In this document: positions 1 to 9,782 of the stretch, piece after piece
Layout: each line of letters begins with the position of its first letter
How positions within the stretch are numbered: the first letter of the stretch is position 1
Assembly: GCF_025993685.1 (NCBI RefSeq)
Contig: NZ_DAJPEN010000001.1
Coordinates: 806,001-870,000, forward strand
Direction: 5' to 3'
Source: Bacteroides mediterraneensis
GTDB lineage: Bacteria > Bacteroidota > Bacteroidia > Bacteroidales > Bacteroidaceae
DNA length: 64,000 nt
Notes under the pieces: model-generated
Database searches by the model: none
What the model saw: only the letters and a program-made list of their open reading frames with translations
What the model was told of the DNA's origin: nothing
Made by a program: the position numbers and the translations under genes

Positions 1-1215
1 AATTTTCGGGATAGCTTGGTTCTTCCGATAGGAATAGATGCTTGGTGGCTGGATGCTACCGAACCGGAAAATGACGATTTGGTGGGGCGTCGGGTAAATC
101 ACTCAAGTTATCCCGGAGAGGTGTTCCGGAATGTCTATCCATTGGTGGTCAATAAAACGGTATATGAAGGTTTGCGAAGCCTTTCTGCCAATGGAGAGAA
201 ACAGGGTTCCTTCAGTCCCCGAACGGTTTTGCTTACTCGTAGCGGCTTTCCGGGTATTCAGCGGTATGGAGTGGCCACTTGGTCGGGGGATGTCGGGAAC
301 GATTGGGATACGTTTCGTCGTCAGATTGTAGCCGGATTGGGAATTTCTGTATGCGGTCTGCCTTGGTGGACGTACGATGCCGGAGGGTTCTTCCGGCCGG
401 GAGATGCACAGTATACGGATGTCCATTTTCATGAACGGTTTTCCCGGTGGCTTCAGACTTCGGTTTTTCTGCCTTTGATGCGTGTGCATGGGTATATGAC
501 GAATACTGAGTTTTGGAACTATGGAGACAAAGTGACGGAAATGGCCCGTAAATCGTTGGCCTTGCGTTATCGCCTTCTGCCCTATATCTATTCAGAGTCT
601 GCATGGGTTTCGTTGGAAGATGGTACAATGTTGCGTCCTTTGGTGATGGATTTTCCACTGGATACGTTGGCTTTATCTTTGAAATACCAGTATATGTTTG
701 GCCGTTCTCTGTTGGTTTCTCCTATTGTGGAAGAGGGACCTGCAATCTGGAAAACGTACTTGCCTGCTGTTCAAGGTGGGTGGTATGATTTTTATGATAA
801 CCGGCATTTGTCTTCAGGGTGGGTTCAAACCTCGGTTTCTCCGGATTACATTCCTGTATTTGTCAAATCGGGTACGATTTTACCTTTGGCTTCCGGTTAT
901 GCGGACGAGGCTGATACGGCTTTGCAATCGGAGTGGGAAATTCGGGTGTATACCGGAACGGATGGTACTTATCAGCTGTATGAAGATAATGGAACAGACT
1001 GTGAGTATGAAAAAGGAGCCTGTTCCTGTATCCGTCTGACCTGGAATGAGAAAGACGCTACGTTGGTGATAGGTAAACGGAAGGGGACGTTTGCGGGAAT
1101 GAAGCCTGTTCGGAAGCTGAAGATTGTGAAAGTCGCTTCGTCTTCCAATGGGGCGATAGAAGTGGCCGAGAAATCGGTTGTATATAAGGGAGAGGAACTT
1201 GAAGTTGCTTTCTGA
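1..1215 (+). CDS. GH31 alpha-glycosidase, probably alpha-xylosidase (C-terminal part)
   Basis: The reading frame is open from base 1, so this is the C-terminal 404 residues of a longer enzyme; the TTG at 16 is not a credible start. GH31 hydrolases release alpha-linked xylose or glucose from the non-reducing end by a retaining mechanism. The nucleophile motif WWLDATEPE lies about 15-23 residues in. The acid/base motif WSGDV is about 75 residues later, followed by the family motif GLPWWTYDAGG. The tail (from about residue 310) resembles the beta-sandwich DUF5110-type domain. Family membership is clear. Substrate is inferred: the WWLDATEP form and the xylan neighbourhood favour alpha-xylosidase activity. 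It runs directly into the SGNH esterase, 47 bases downstream, on the same strand. Confidence 0.88.
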   Translation, partial: NFRDSLVLPIGIDAWWLDATEPENDDLVGRRVNHSSYPGEVFRNVYPLVVNKTVYEGLRSLSANGEKQGSFSPRTVLLTRSGFPGIQRYGVATWSGDVGNDWDTFRRQIVAGLGISVCGLPWWTYDAGGFFRPGDAQYTDVHFHERFSRWLQTSVFLPLMRVHGYMTNTEFWNYGDKVTEMARKSLALRYRLLPYIYSESAWVSLEDGTMLRPLVMDFPLDTLALSLKYQYMFGRSLLVSPIVEEGPAIWKTYLPAVQGGWYDFYDNRHLSSGWVQTSVSPDYIPVFVKSGTILPLASGYADEADTALQSEWEIRVYTGTDGTYQLYEDNGTDCEYEKGACSCIRLTWNEKDATLVIGKRKGTFAGMKPVRKLKIVKVASSSNGAIEVAEKSVVYKGEELEVAF

Positions 1216-1262
1216 TAGAATGAAAAAAGGAAAATGAAAAGTTGAATCTAAATTTGTGAATA

Positions 1263-2129
1263 ATGGAAATGAAGAAAATGATTGCAACGCTGACGTCGTT
1301 GATGGCTTTGACTTTTGGACCTGTTTTTGCACAGGTTCATACAGAAGCAGGCAAGGTGGATGAGAATTTTCATATTTATCTGTGCTTGGGTCAGTCGAAT
1401 ATGGAGGGAAATGCAAAAATAGAAGCATGCGATACGGTGGATGTGAATCCTCGTTTTAAAGTGCTTCAAGCTGTGGATTGTCCGGACTTAGGACGGAAGA
1501 AAGGGGAGTGGTACACGGCAGTTCCCCCTTTGGCAAGATGTGGCACCGGATTGACTCCTGCAGATTATTTCGGTCGCACAATGGTAGATAGTCTTCCGGC
1601 CAATGTACAGGTGGGAGTGATTGATGTGGCCGTAGGAGGTTGTAAAATCGAATTGTTTGATAAAGATAATTATACTTCATACGTGGAGACTTCTCCGAAC
1701 TGGCTGAAAAACATGGTGGCCGAGTATGATGGAAATCCTTATGCCAGATTGATTGAATTGGCCAGACAGGCTTCCCGTTGTGGAGTCATAAAAGGGATTC
1801 TGTTTCATCAGGGAGAGTCAAATACTGGCGATCCGGAGTGGCCGTTGAAAGTCAAGAAAGTGTACGACAGCATTCTTTCCGATCTCAATTTGAAACCCAA
1901 TTCATTGCCTCTGTTGGTGGGTGAACTTGTGTCGGAAGGGCAGGGAGGAGCTTGTGCCTCTATGAATCCGGTGATTCAGAATTTGCCGGAAACAATTCCT
2001 TCCGCGCATGTCATTTCATCCGAAGGGTGTGAGGCGGTTTCCGACAGGCTGCATTTCAGTGCGGCCGGATATCGTGAACTGGGTAAAAGATATGCGCTTA
2101 CGATGCTTCAGATTCTGAATGCAGAATAA
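1263..2129 (+). CDS. SGNH/CE6-type carbohydrate acetylesterase
   Basis: A 288-residue secreted esterase that probably removes O-acetyl groups from xylan or xylo-oligosaccharides. A signal peptide covers about residues 1-24 (cleavage after VFAQ). The nucleophile block GQSNM is at 43-47 (Ser45), the oxyanion/Glu block HQGESN at 182-187, and the Asp/His pair in DRLHFS at 261-266 (Asp261, His264). These are the blocks of the sialate-O-acetylesterase / CE6 superfamily. The ATG at 1269 (residue 3) is an equally plausible start. It follows the GH31 gene closely and ends at a bidirectional terminator facing the regulator gene. The acetyl-xylan substrate is inferred from neighbours; the family also contains sialate esterases. 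Confidence 0.85.
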   Translation: MEMKKMIATLTSLMALTFGPVFAQVHTEAGKVDENFHIYLCLGQSNMEGNAKIEACDTVDVNPRFKVLQAVDCPDLGRKKGEWYTAVPPLARCGTGLTPADYFGRTMVDSLPANVQVGVIDVAVGGCKIELFDKDNYTSYVETSPNWLKNMVAEYDGNPYARLIELARQASRCGVIKGILFHQGESNTGDPEWPLKVKKVYDSILSDLNLKPNSLPLLVGELVSEGQGGACASMNPVIQNLPETIPSAHVISSEGCEAVSDRLHFSAAGYRELGKRYALTMLQILNAE

Positions 2130-2141
2130 TTGATGGAATTT

Positions 2142-2178
2142 AAAAAGTCTGGCCGTTAAATTTCGACCAGACTTTTTT
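2142..2178. terminator. bidirectional intrinsic terminator
   Basis: AAAAAGTCTGG (2142-2152) is complementary to CCAGACTTTTT (2167-2177), giving an 11-bp perfect stem with A-run and T-run on opposite sides. It sits between two convergent genes, the esterase (ends 2129) and the hybrid regulator (ends 2188), and can serve both. Confidence 0.85.
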
Positions 2179-2187
2179 AGTTCTTTC

Positions 2188-5100
2188 TTATTGTTTTCCC
2201 GTTTTATCTTGTTCATTTTGGGGTTCCTCTTCCAGCCTGTCTTTATTCTCTTTGCAATATTCCATATATTTGCTTGGAGAAACACCATATAATTCTTTGA
2301 AGGCATTCGAGAAATAAGTGGTGTTGTTAAATCCTACCAGCTGGGATATTTCAGAAATACTGTAGTTTTTCTCTGATTTCAGTAGAATTTCCGCCTGCTT
2401 TAGTCGGATATTCCGGATGAAATCTCGTGTGGACTGATTTGTGATTTCCTTAAGTTTCCGGTACAGATGTACTCGGCTTATACCCACTTCTGCCGCAATC
2501 ATTTCCGCATTCAGGTCTGGATTGTTCAGGTTTTTGTTGATGGCTTTCATTACTTTTTTCATCAGCTTTTCGTCTGCTGACTGGGGCTGAACCACTTCGA
2601 TTTGTCCATCCTGTTCCTGCTTACCGCTGAAGTTGTTGCGCAATACCTCCCGGTTTCGAATCAGGTTTTCGATGGTTGTAATCAGAATTTCCAGGTTGAA
2701 CGGTTTGGCTATGTAGGCGTCTGCTCCTAGTGAGAGCCCTTCAATATAGTCTTTCTCACTGTTCTTGGCCGTTAGAAGAATGACTGGAATATGGTTGGTC
2801 TTGATGTTCTGTTTCAGTTTCTTGAGAAGGGTGATACCGTTTATTTCCGGCATCATGATATCGCTGAGCACCAAGTTGGGCATGTGTGACATAATGATTT
2901 CCAATGCTTCCTTTCCATTGCTGCAACTTAATACCCGGAAATAATTGCTTAATTCAGTGAGCAGATAATTACGGATGTCGTCTTCATCTTCCACAATGAG
3001 GACAGAGTGCTTCTTTCGTGGTAATTTCTTCCCATTGTCATCTCCGCTTTCGTTTTCTTCAAGGTGTAATGGAATATGTTGAAATTCATTATTTTCCGAT
3101 GAAGTGATAGCTGTATTATCTGAAGTTTCGGGAGCAATGTCCTCTGCCGACAGATGTGCACGGCCTAACGGAATATGTATGATAAAACTGCATCCTGGCT
3201 GATTGTCATTGTTCTTGACGGTAATGGTGCCATGATGCATTTTTACGAGTGACATGGACAGATGCAGTCCGATACCCGTCCCTTTGCTGCGCGACCGGTC
3301 ATCACTGATTTGGTAGAAGCGTTCAAAAATACGTGTCATTTCACTTTCCTTGATACCGGTGCCATTGTCTTCAATGATAATTTCAGCACAGTTGTTCAAT
3401 GGAGCCTCTTCTTTACCATTGTGAATAGTATTAATGTAGATGTTGATTTTTCCTTCACTCTGAATATGTTTAAGCGCATTGGACAGCAAGTTAAAAATGA
3501 CTTTGTCAAAGTTGTTCGGGTCCAGCCATACCTTCAGGCTGTCCAGTTGGGTAATCAGATTCAACTGAGCATTTTTGCTGGTAGCCTGATAAGTGAATGT
3601 GTCTTTAATATTATTGATAAAACCGATGAGCTCCACTTCCGTGAAACTAAGCTTCATTTGGTTCTTGTCTATTTTACGGATATCCATCAGCTGATTGATC
3701 AGATTCAGTATGCGCTGTGCATTACGTTCAATCAGCGAGTAGCTTTTCTGCCTTTCGGTATCGCTGTCGGTAGAGATTAACTTTTGCAGCGGACTTATAA
3801 TCAGCGACATCGGGGTTCTGATTTCGTGTGAGATGTTGATAAAGAATTGGAGCTTAGCCTCGTTTATTTCTTCCAAGTGCTTGTGCTTCAGCATTTCTTG
3901 TCTTACTCTGTATTTTTCTTTTGCCTGATGTATAAAGATTGAGGCTATGCTGCCAATGATGGCCAGATAGATAATCCAGGCTATAGTCGAGTTATACCAT
4001 GCAGGATGGATATGGATGAGTATTGTTTTTATATCTGATTCCGCGGAACCATTGACGGCCTTGATTTTAAACTCATATTTTCCTACTGGAAGATTGCTGA
4101 ATGAAACGCGTGAAGTTCCTTTGGGCAGGGAGTTCCAGGTTCCATTGTTCATGGAATATACATAACCCTGAGGGGTCATGAAATTGTCAGTGGCAAATTC
4201 AATGTAGAAAGAATTGTCGTAGTGTGCCAAGTTGATTTCTTTTGTATTGAATATGTCAGTGTCAATCACATGGTAGTTTCCTGATTTTGTAAGTTCATTC
4301 ACAGATTTATCATGTAAATAGAATCCTGTAAGTCTGATTTTGCCCTGGAATTTCTGAATTTTGATGTCGTCCGGATTGAAGAAAATGATTCCGTTGGTGC
4401 CTCCAAACAGGATTTTACCGTCGGGATATTGGCAAAACGCATTTCTGGAAAATTCATTGTTGTATAAGCCGTCGGAAGCATAAAACGGAATAAAGGAGTT
4501 TTTCTGCGGGTTGTATTTGGCAATGCCCTGATTGGTACTGACCCAAATATCGTTGTTTTTGTCAGTCACGATGGAGGAAATTGAATTGTTGGGCAATCCG
4601 TTCTGTGTTGTGAATTGCTCGATGAGATTCAAATCTTTGTCCATCACCGAGATGCCATCGGATGTACCGGCCCAGATACGATGTTCGTGATCTTCTGTAA
4701 TGGAGTAGACAACCAATCCTAGTAAGGCTTTTTCTTGTCCTACCATTTTCAGGTTTTGGGTATCGATGCATTTGATGCCGTCATAGGTACCAATATACAG
4801 TCTTCCGTTTTTCGCATAGTACAGTGCGTCAATCCATTGGTTGACATCTTGTAAATCGTTTGAATTATATACATGGATATTTTTCTGGATGGGGGCATTT
4901 AAATCTGTGTAATAGAGTCCCATTCCCATAGTCCCAATCCACAGTCTTTTATGGGCATCTTCTGCCAGGCTGTACACACGTTTGATTTCGTTTCCGTCTT
5001 TGTCTTTTAAAGATACCTTGGTGAAGTCTTCACCTTTTGAACTCATAAAGGAAAGTCCGCTCAGGTAAGAACCTATCCATACATTTTGGTGGGAATCTTT

Positions 5101-6285
5101 GAAAAGACACATCACCGTGGGGGGTATGTCCGGATTTGATTCCGGTGTCAGATGCCGGATAAAATTATAATGGTTGCTCAGCTGGTAAATACCGTCGTTG
5201 TCTGTACCGACAAGAAGCTTGCCGTTATCATAGTCGCATAAGGCTGTGATGCAGTTGTTTCCAATATGGTTTCGAAGAGATGAAAAACTGCCGATATAGC
5301 CGAACATATTAGCTTGTAAAGGAATGAAAGCTACACCTTTCTGATAAATACCAATCCAAAGATTGGTACTGTTGTCTATCAGAAGGGAATGTACCTTACT
5401 TTTTTTGATATTTACATTGTCTATATAGAAATCTGTATCCGAGATGCATTTCTCGGGAATGTTATAAGAAACGATACCTTCTCCATCAATGCCAATCAGC
5501 ATGAAATGTTCTTTTTGTTTCAGGTCCTTAATGGGGAATTCGGAATTGAAAATTTGCTGGAAAGTATCGTCAGCCTTTCGATAAACGAATACTCCGCGTC
5601 CGGTGGTACCTACATATACATTGCCGTAAGAATCTTCCGTACAGCAGTTGATGAACTGGTTTCCGTTGTGGGCTCCCAGTGAATAGTCATATCTTTTCCC
5701 ATTCTTATCAATCCGGATGACACCATGATATTCGGTACAAATCCAGATATTTCCACTTTGGTCTTCCTTGATTTCATTGATGGTATATCCGCTCAGGGAA
5801 GGATTCCAGTCTTTAATCTGATAGTTCCCTTTTGAGTCGGCCGACAAAGTCTTCATTCCATACCCACTGGTTCCAATCAGAATATTCCCGTTGCGAAGCT
5901 CTGTAATACTTTTGTTGTTATATGACGGACTTGATTTTTTGATGGTTTTGAACGTATCCGACCGGTAGTCGTAGATTTGCAGCCCTTTGGTAGAAAGAAT
6001 GTACAGATTACCTCTGGAATCTTGGAATACTTTGTATACATGGTTGCCTATCAAAGATGTAGAGTCGTTCTTATGAGTCCTGTAACTGGTAAACTTTGCT
6101 CCATCAAATTTATTCAACCCGTCTTCTGTTGTTACCCATATATAGCCTTTTTGATCCTGATAGATGTTGTTGATCATACTGCTGGAGATTTCTCCATGAG
6201 TCGTATATAGCTTGCAGAACTGTCCTTTACACAAAAGGGGCAGTAGACAGAAAAAAACGGTTATAATGAATGTCTTATTTCTCAT
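2188..6285 (-). CDS. Hybrid two-component system (HTCS) regulator of the xylan locus
   Basis: A single 1365-residue protein that senses a periplasmic oligosaccharide and activates the locus. Order: signal peptide (1-21); a long periplasmic sensor of repeated WIGT / DxxGNIW-type blades forming two beta-propellers (about 25-690); a Y_Y_Y immunoglobulin-like domain (about 695-760); one membrane helix (about 768-790); HisKA with phosphorylated His820 in ISHEIRTP; an HATPase with NLLSNALKH, DNGTGI and GTGIGLHL; a receiver with phospho-acceptor Asp1142 in LSDIMMPE; and a C-terminal AraC-type DNA-binding domain (about 1238-1345). This matches full-length Bacteroides HTCS proteins. It is transcribed away from the esterase-MFS-GH10-GH43-GH67 operon, which is its likely target. 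The xylo-oligosaccharide ligand is inferred. Confidence 0.96.
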   Translation of the reverse strand: MRNKTFIITVFFCLLPLLCKGQFCKLYTTHGEISSSMINNIYQDQKGYIWVTTEDGLNKFDGAKFTSYRTHKNDSTSLIGNHVYKVFQDSRGNLYILSTKGLQIYDYRSDTFKTIKKSSPSYNNKSITELRNGNILIGTSGYGMKTLSADSKGNYQIKDWNPSLSGYTINEIKEDQSGNIWICTEYHGVIRIDKNGKRYDYSLGAHNGNQFINCCTEDSYGNVYVGTTGRGVFVYRKADDTFQQIFNSEFPIKDLKQKEHFMLIGIDGEGIVSYNIPEKCISDTDFYIDNVNIKKSKVHSLLIDNSTNLWIGIYQKGVAFIPLQANMFGYIGSFSSLRNHIGNNCITALCDYDNGKLLVGTDNDGIYQLSNHYNFIRHLTPESNPDIPPTVMCLFKDSHQNVWIGSYLSGLSFMSSKGEDFTKVSLKDKDGNEIKRVYSLAEDAHKRLWIGTMGMGLYYTDLNAPIQKNIHVYNSNDLQDVNQWIDALYYAKNGRLYIGTYDGIKCIDTQNLKMVGQEKALLGLVVYSITEDHEHRIWAGTSDGISVMDKDLNLIEQFTTQNGLPNNSISSIVTDKNNDIWVSTNQGIAKYNPQKNSFIPFYASDGLYNNEFSRNAFCQYPDGKILFGGTNGIIFFNPDDIKIQKFQGKIRLTGFYLHDKSVNELTKSGNYHVIDTDIFNTKEINLAHYDNSFYIEFATDNFMTPQGYVYSMNNGTWNSLPKGTSRVSFSNLPVGKYEFKIKAVNGSAESDIKTILIHIHPAWYNSTIAWIIYLAIIGSIASIFIHQAKEKYRVRQEMLKHKHLEEINEAKLQFFINISHEIRTPMSLIISPLQKLISTDSDTERQKSYSLIERNAQRILNLINQLMDIRKIDKNQMKLSFTEVELIGFINNIKDTFTYQATSKNAQLNLITQLDSLKVWLDPNNFDKVIFNLLSNALKHIQSEGKINIYINTIHNGKEEAPLNNCAEIIIEDNGTGIKESEMTRIFERFYQISDDRSRSKGTGIGLHLSMSLVKMHHGTITVKNNDNQPGCSFIIHIPLGRAHLSAEDIAPETSDNTAITSSENNEFQHIPLHLEENESGDDNGKKLPRKKHSVLIVEDEDDIRNYLLTELSNYFRVLSCSNGKEALEIIMSHMPNLVLSDIMMPEINGITLLKKLKQNIKTNHIPVILLTAKNSEKDYIEGLSLGADAYIAKPFNLEILITTIENLIRNREVLRNNFSGKQEQDGQIEVVQPQSADEKLMKKVMKAINKNLNNPDLNAEMIAAEVGISRVHLYRKLKEITNQSTRDFIRNIRLKQAEILLKSEKNYSISEISQLVGFNNTTYFSNAFKELYGVSPSKYMEYCKENKDRLEEEPQNEQDKTGKQ

Positions 6286-6632
6286 TATTGATGTGGTTTG
6301 TAGAGCTGAATTTGAATTAAAATACCATATAATTGATACAAAGTAAGTTCTTTTTTCTTAGTTGTCAATAAAAAAAACGGGGATTTTTTTGCTTTTGAAA
6401 ATAGATTTTAAGGGGTGGAAGTGAGTTCTTGTAAAAGTTAGCTGGAAAATTATATAAGAGTCTTTGGGGAGGATTTTCCTTTTGTGATGTAACATTTCCG
6501 TAAGTTTTTGTTACAACAGAAAGAGTGGTGTAACAATAGATATGAGGTTGGTATCCTGTGTGAGAGCCTGTTCCATGGCCTTTTACTATTTTTGTAGTGG
6601 TAAGAATCGATGAAAAATACAAGATATAATGT
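6286..6632. promoter_or_regulatory. Divergent regulatory region between HTCS and the xylan operon
   Basis: This 347-base AT-rich gap has no credible gene. It separates two divergent transcription units. A plus-strand -7 motif TATTTTTG lies at 6587-6594, 39 bases before the esterase ATG, without a clear -33 partner, as is common for activator-dependent promoters. The HTCS binding site should lie upstream of it, but I could not identify a clear direct or inverted repeat to name as the operator. Confidence 0.5.
6339..6368 (-). promoter_or_regulatory. Promoter of the HTCS gene
   Basis: Read on the minus strand, TTG (6366-6368) is followed after 20 bases by TACTTTG (6339-6345), close to the Bacteroides -33 TTG / -7 TAnnTTTG pattern. 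It lies 54 bases upstream of the HTCS start codon. Confidence 0.5.
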
Positions 6633-8264
6633 ATGAAAACACAGGCTTATTTTAGTAGGGTATTTTGGACTCTTCTTTTGCTTTCTTGTTGTAGTTTTGG
6701 CTTGTCAGCCAAAGTCACTTTACCTGCGTTGGTTTCCGATGGAATGGTGCTTCAACGAAACGTTCCTCTGAAGATTTGGGGTACAGCCAGTCCGGGTGAA
6801 AAGGTGAATTTGACTTTCATGAAGAAACGGTATCATGCCGTAGCGGATGAAGCTGGAAATTGGATGATTGCTTTGCCTGCTATGAAAGCAGGAGGCCCTT
6901 ATTCCATGGCTGTCAATGACATTTTATTAAAAGATATTCTGATTGGGGATGTGTTCTTGTGTTCAGGACAGTCGAATATGGAATTGACGGTAAACCGGGT
7001 GATGGATAAGTATGCCGAAGAGATTGCATCGTATGAAAATTCATCTGTTCGGTATGTAAAGGTTCCGTATGCGTATGATTTTTCACGCCCGTTGGAGGAT
7101 GTACGGACAATCAAGTGGCAGCCGATGACGAAAGAATACGTCCAAAATTTCTCTGCTCTTTGTTATTTCTTTTCTAAACTGCTGGAGGAAAAGACGGGAG
7201 TGCCGGTGGGTATTATTAATTCCAGCTGGGGAGGCACACCGGTCGAAGCATGGATTAGCGAGGAAGGATTGAAAGATTTCCCGGAGTATGTAAATCAGAA
7301 AACCTTATATGAGGATACTGCACTGGTGGCTCAAATAAAGAAAACCGAACAGCAACATCAGGCGGCATGGAATAAGCAATTGTATCGGTCGGATGCAGGG
7401 CTGCATGGTGAAATGCCTTGGTATGCCGAGTCATACAATGATACGGATTGGGAAAGGGTAGATATGTTTTCAGATAATTGGGCACTTCGTAACGGTCGTC
7501 CATTGAATGGGACCCATTGGTTCCGAAAAGAGTTTGTAGTGCCCGATGGATGGGCAGGAAAAGACGTAGTATTGCGGTTAGGTTGTATGGTCGATGCTGA
7601 TTCTGTGTATGTGAACGGACATTTTGTGGGGGCTGTTTCCTATCAGTATCCGCCGCGGATTTATCAGGTACCGGCCAAGTTCCTGAAAGAAGGGAAAAAC
7701 CAGCTGACCGTACGTTTGTTCAGCTACGGTTCTTGCCCTTCCTTTGTAAAAGAAAAACCGTATAAATTGCTGTGTGGCAATCAGGAAGTCAGCTTGGAAG
7801 GTACATGGAAACATAAGATTGGAACGGTGATGCCTCCTTCCCCTTCTTCGACGGCTTTCCATTATATACCTACAGGTTTGTATAACGGTATGATACATCC
7901 TTTGCAGCATTATGTGTTCAAAGGGGTGGTATGGTATCAGGGCGAGTCGAATGTGGGGCGCTGGCGGGAATATTCCTCCTTGCTTACGGCAATGATTGCA
8001 GACTGGAGAACTCTTTTTCAGAATGGAAACTTACCTTTCTATGTGGTGGAATTGGCCGATTTCCTGGCACCGGATGACCCTGGACGCGCAGCTTGGGCAG
8101 AATTGAGAAAACAGCAGGCAAAAGCGGCACAGGAAAGTCCCTATGTAACCTTGATTAAAAATAGTGATACGGGTGAATGGAATGATATTCATCCGCTGGA
8201 TAAGAAAACACCGGCTACTCGCTTGGTGGAAGCAGTAATACAGAATGAGAAACAAAATAAGTAA
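6633..8264 (+). CDS. CE20-like / sialate-O-acetylesterase-type xylan esterase
   Basis: A 543-residue secreted SGNH esterase. Signal peptide about 1-26, then a beta-sandwich N-domain with the family signature LVSDGMVLQRN. The nucleophile motif GQSNM is at 112-116 (Ser114), the WYQGESN block at about 434-440, and the Asp/His motif DIHP at about 518-521. A galactose-binding jelly-roll (about 290-375) is inserted within the catalytic domain, as in esterases that deacetylate xylan or xyloglucan. The protein stops soon after the catalytic His, whereas many relatives reach about 640 residues with a C-terminal beta-domain; all catalytic blocks are present. It is first in the operon and ends 2 bases before the symporter start. 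Acetylated xylo-oligosaccharides are the inferred substrate. Confidence 0.85.
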   Translation: MKTQAYFSRVFWTLLLLSCCSFGLSAKVTLPALVSDGMVLQRNVPLKIWGTASPGEKVNLTFMKKRYHAVADEAGNWMIALPAMKAGGPYSMAVNDILLKDILIGDVFLCSGQSNMELTVNRVMDKYAEEIASYENSSVRYVKVPYAYDFSRPLEDVRTIKWQPMTKEYVQNFSALCYFFSKLLEEKTGVPVGIINSSWGGTPVEAWISEEGLKDFPEYVNQKTLYEDTALVAQIKKTEQQHQAAWNKQLYRSDAGLHGEMPWYAESYNDTDWERVDMFSDNWALRNGRPLNGTHWFRKEFVVPDGWAGKDVVLRLGCMVDADSVYVNGHFVGAVSYQYPPRIYQVPAKFLKEGKNQLTVRLFSYGSCPSFVKEKPYKLLCGNQEVSLEGTWKHKIGTVMPPSPSSTAFHYIPTGLYNGMIHPLQHYVFKGVVWYQGESNVGRWREYSSLLTAMIADWRTLFQNGNLPFYVVELADFLAPDDPGRAAWAELRKQQAKAAQESPYVTLIKNSDTGEWNDIHPLDKKTPATRLVEAVIQNEKQNK

Positions 8265-8266
8265 AA

Positions 8267-9763
8267 ATGAGTAATATTCTAAGTCAGAAAGTGTCCATGG
8301 CCGAGAAAGTCGGTTATGGACTGGGCGATTGTTCTGCGAATCTCGTCTTTCAGATGATGATGATTTACCAGACCAAATTCTATACGGACGTGTTTGGACT
8401 GGAAGGGGCAATTGCAGGTACCGTGATGTTGGTGGCACGTATTGTCGATGCTTTTGTAGACCCTACTGTGGGTATTCTGTCCGACCGCACTCAGACACGG
8501 TGGGGAAAATATCGTCCATGGGTGTTGTGGACGGCTCTCCCGTTCATGGTATTTTATGTGTTGGCCTTCTATAATCCAGGTATTGAGGAAAAAGGGCTGG
8601 TAGCGGTGTATGCAACCATCTCTTATACATTGTTGATGACAATGTACTCTTTTAACAATACGCCTTATTCTTCTTTGGGTGGAGTGATGTCGTCGGACAT
8701 TAAGGAACGTACCAGTATCACTTCCGTACGTTTTGTCTTTTCTACCATTGCCCAGTTTGTGGTACAGGGACTTACTTTGCCATTGGTGAGCAAATTTTCT
8801 GATGGGGGAGACAAGGCGCATGGGTGGCTTTGCACGATTTCCCTGTTTGCGGCAGTCGGTTTTATTTTTCTTTTGATTGTATTTTTCTCGGCAAGGGAAC
8901 GTATCACTCCACCGGCTAACCAAAAAAATGATACCCGTCAGGATATTAAAGACGTATTGGGCAGTGTGCCTTGGCGGGCCATGTTTATCCTGACCTTGTT
9001 TGTTTTCATCACACTGGCCATGTGGGGAAGTGCCATGAACTATTATTTTGAGAATTACGTGGATAAGGCTGCGTTGTTTGCTTTCCTGGATAAGATTGGG
9101 CTGGTGGCAGCAGAACCTGGTAGCTCGGTCGGATATCATGTGCTCAATGCCTTTGGATTGATTGTGACATCACCCGATAAGGCATACGAAGTAGGATTTG
9201 GTGTCTTCAATATGGTCGGGGCATTGGTGCAGTTCTTTGGAGTGATTTTCTTATCCGAGTTTTTGGCAAACAAATACGGCAAGAAGCGTACGTTTATTGT
9301 GTGCCTCTCACTGACAGCCGTCTTTACAGCCATGTTCTATTTCCCTGCTAAAGATAATATTGGCATGATGTTCGTGCTGAACTTCCTGAAGAGTCTGGCC
9401 TATGCGCCTACAGTGCCTTTGCTTTGGGCGATGATTGCCGATGTGGCCGACCACTCGGAGTATATCAATTATCGTCGTGCGACGGGATTTATCTTCTCGG
9501 GAGTAGTCTTTGCCTTAAAGGCCGGTCTGGGTATCGGTGGGGCTGTACTGGGATTTTTGTTGTCTGGATTTGGCTACGCTTCCGGTTCGGGCGTCGTACA
9601 GAACGATACGGCTGTGCAAGGCATCATCCTTTCTTCCAGCCTGATTCCTGCCGCTTTCTTTCTGGTAGGAGTAGTCGCTCTGTTTTTCTATCCTATCAGC
9701 AAGGAATATAATGAGAAAATGCAGGCTGAATTGAGCGAACGCAGAAGTAAAAACGATTATTAA
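8267..9763 (+). CDS. GPH-family MFS symporter for xylo-oligosaccharides
   Basis: A 498-residue inner-membrane protein with about 12 hydrophobic helices. Residues 10-90 carry hallmarks of the glycoside-pentoside-hexuronide:cation symporter family: EKVGYGLGD near the N-terminus, FVDPTVGILSDRTQTRWGKYRPW in the first cytoplasmic loop, and NTPYSSLGG further on. These transporters use Na+ or H+ gradients to import oligosaccharides. The gene lies between an acetylesterase and a GH10 xylanase in a close-packed operon, so short xylo-oligosaccharides, possibly glucuronylated or arabinosylated, are the likely cargo. An extra segment of about 35 residues between helices 7 and 8 (around residue 270-305) is longer than in E. 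coli YicJ/MelB-type members. Confidence 0.9.
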   Translation: MSNILSQKVSMAEKVGYGLGDCSANLVFQMMMIYQTKFYTDVFGLEGAIAGTVMLVARIVDAFVDPTVGILSDRTQTRWGKYRPWVLWTALPFMVFYVLAFYNPGIEEKGLVAVYATISYTLLMTMYSFNNTPYSSLGGVMSSDIKERTSITSVRFVFSTIAQFVVQGLTLPLVSKFSDGGDKAHGWLCTISLFAAVGFIFLLIVFFSARERITPPANQKNDTRQDIKDVLGSVPWRAMFILTLFVFITLAMWGSAMNYYFENYVDKAALFAFLDKIGLVAAEPGSSVGYHVLNAFGLIVTSPDKAYEVGFGVFNMVGALVQFFGVIFLSEFLANKYGKKRTFIVCLSLTAVFTAMFYFPAKDNIGMMFVLNFLKSLAYAPTVPLLWAMIADVADHSEYINYRRATGFIFSGVVFALKAGLGIGGAVLGFLLSGFGYASGSGVVQNDTAVQGIILSSSLIPAAFFLVGVVALFFYPISKEYNEKMQAELSERRSKNDY

Positions 9764-9782
9764 TTAGGAAATAAACAGAAAA

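Noticed and set aside
1249..1256. TAAATTTG as a promoter for the SGNH esterase gene
   Set aside because: It is only 6 bases before the start codon at 1263, so the transcript would be leaderless; the gene more likely belongs to the upstream GH31 transcript.
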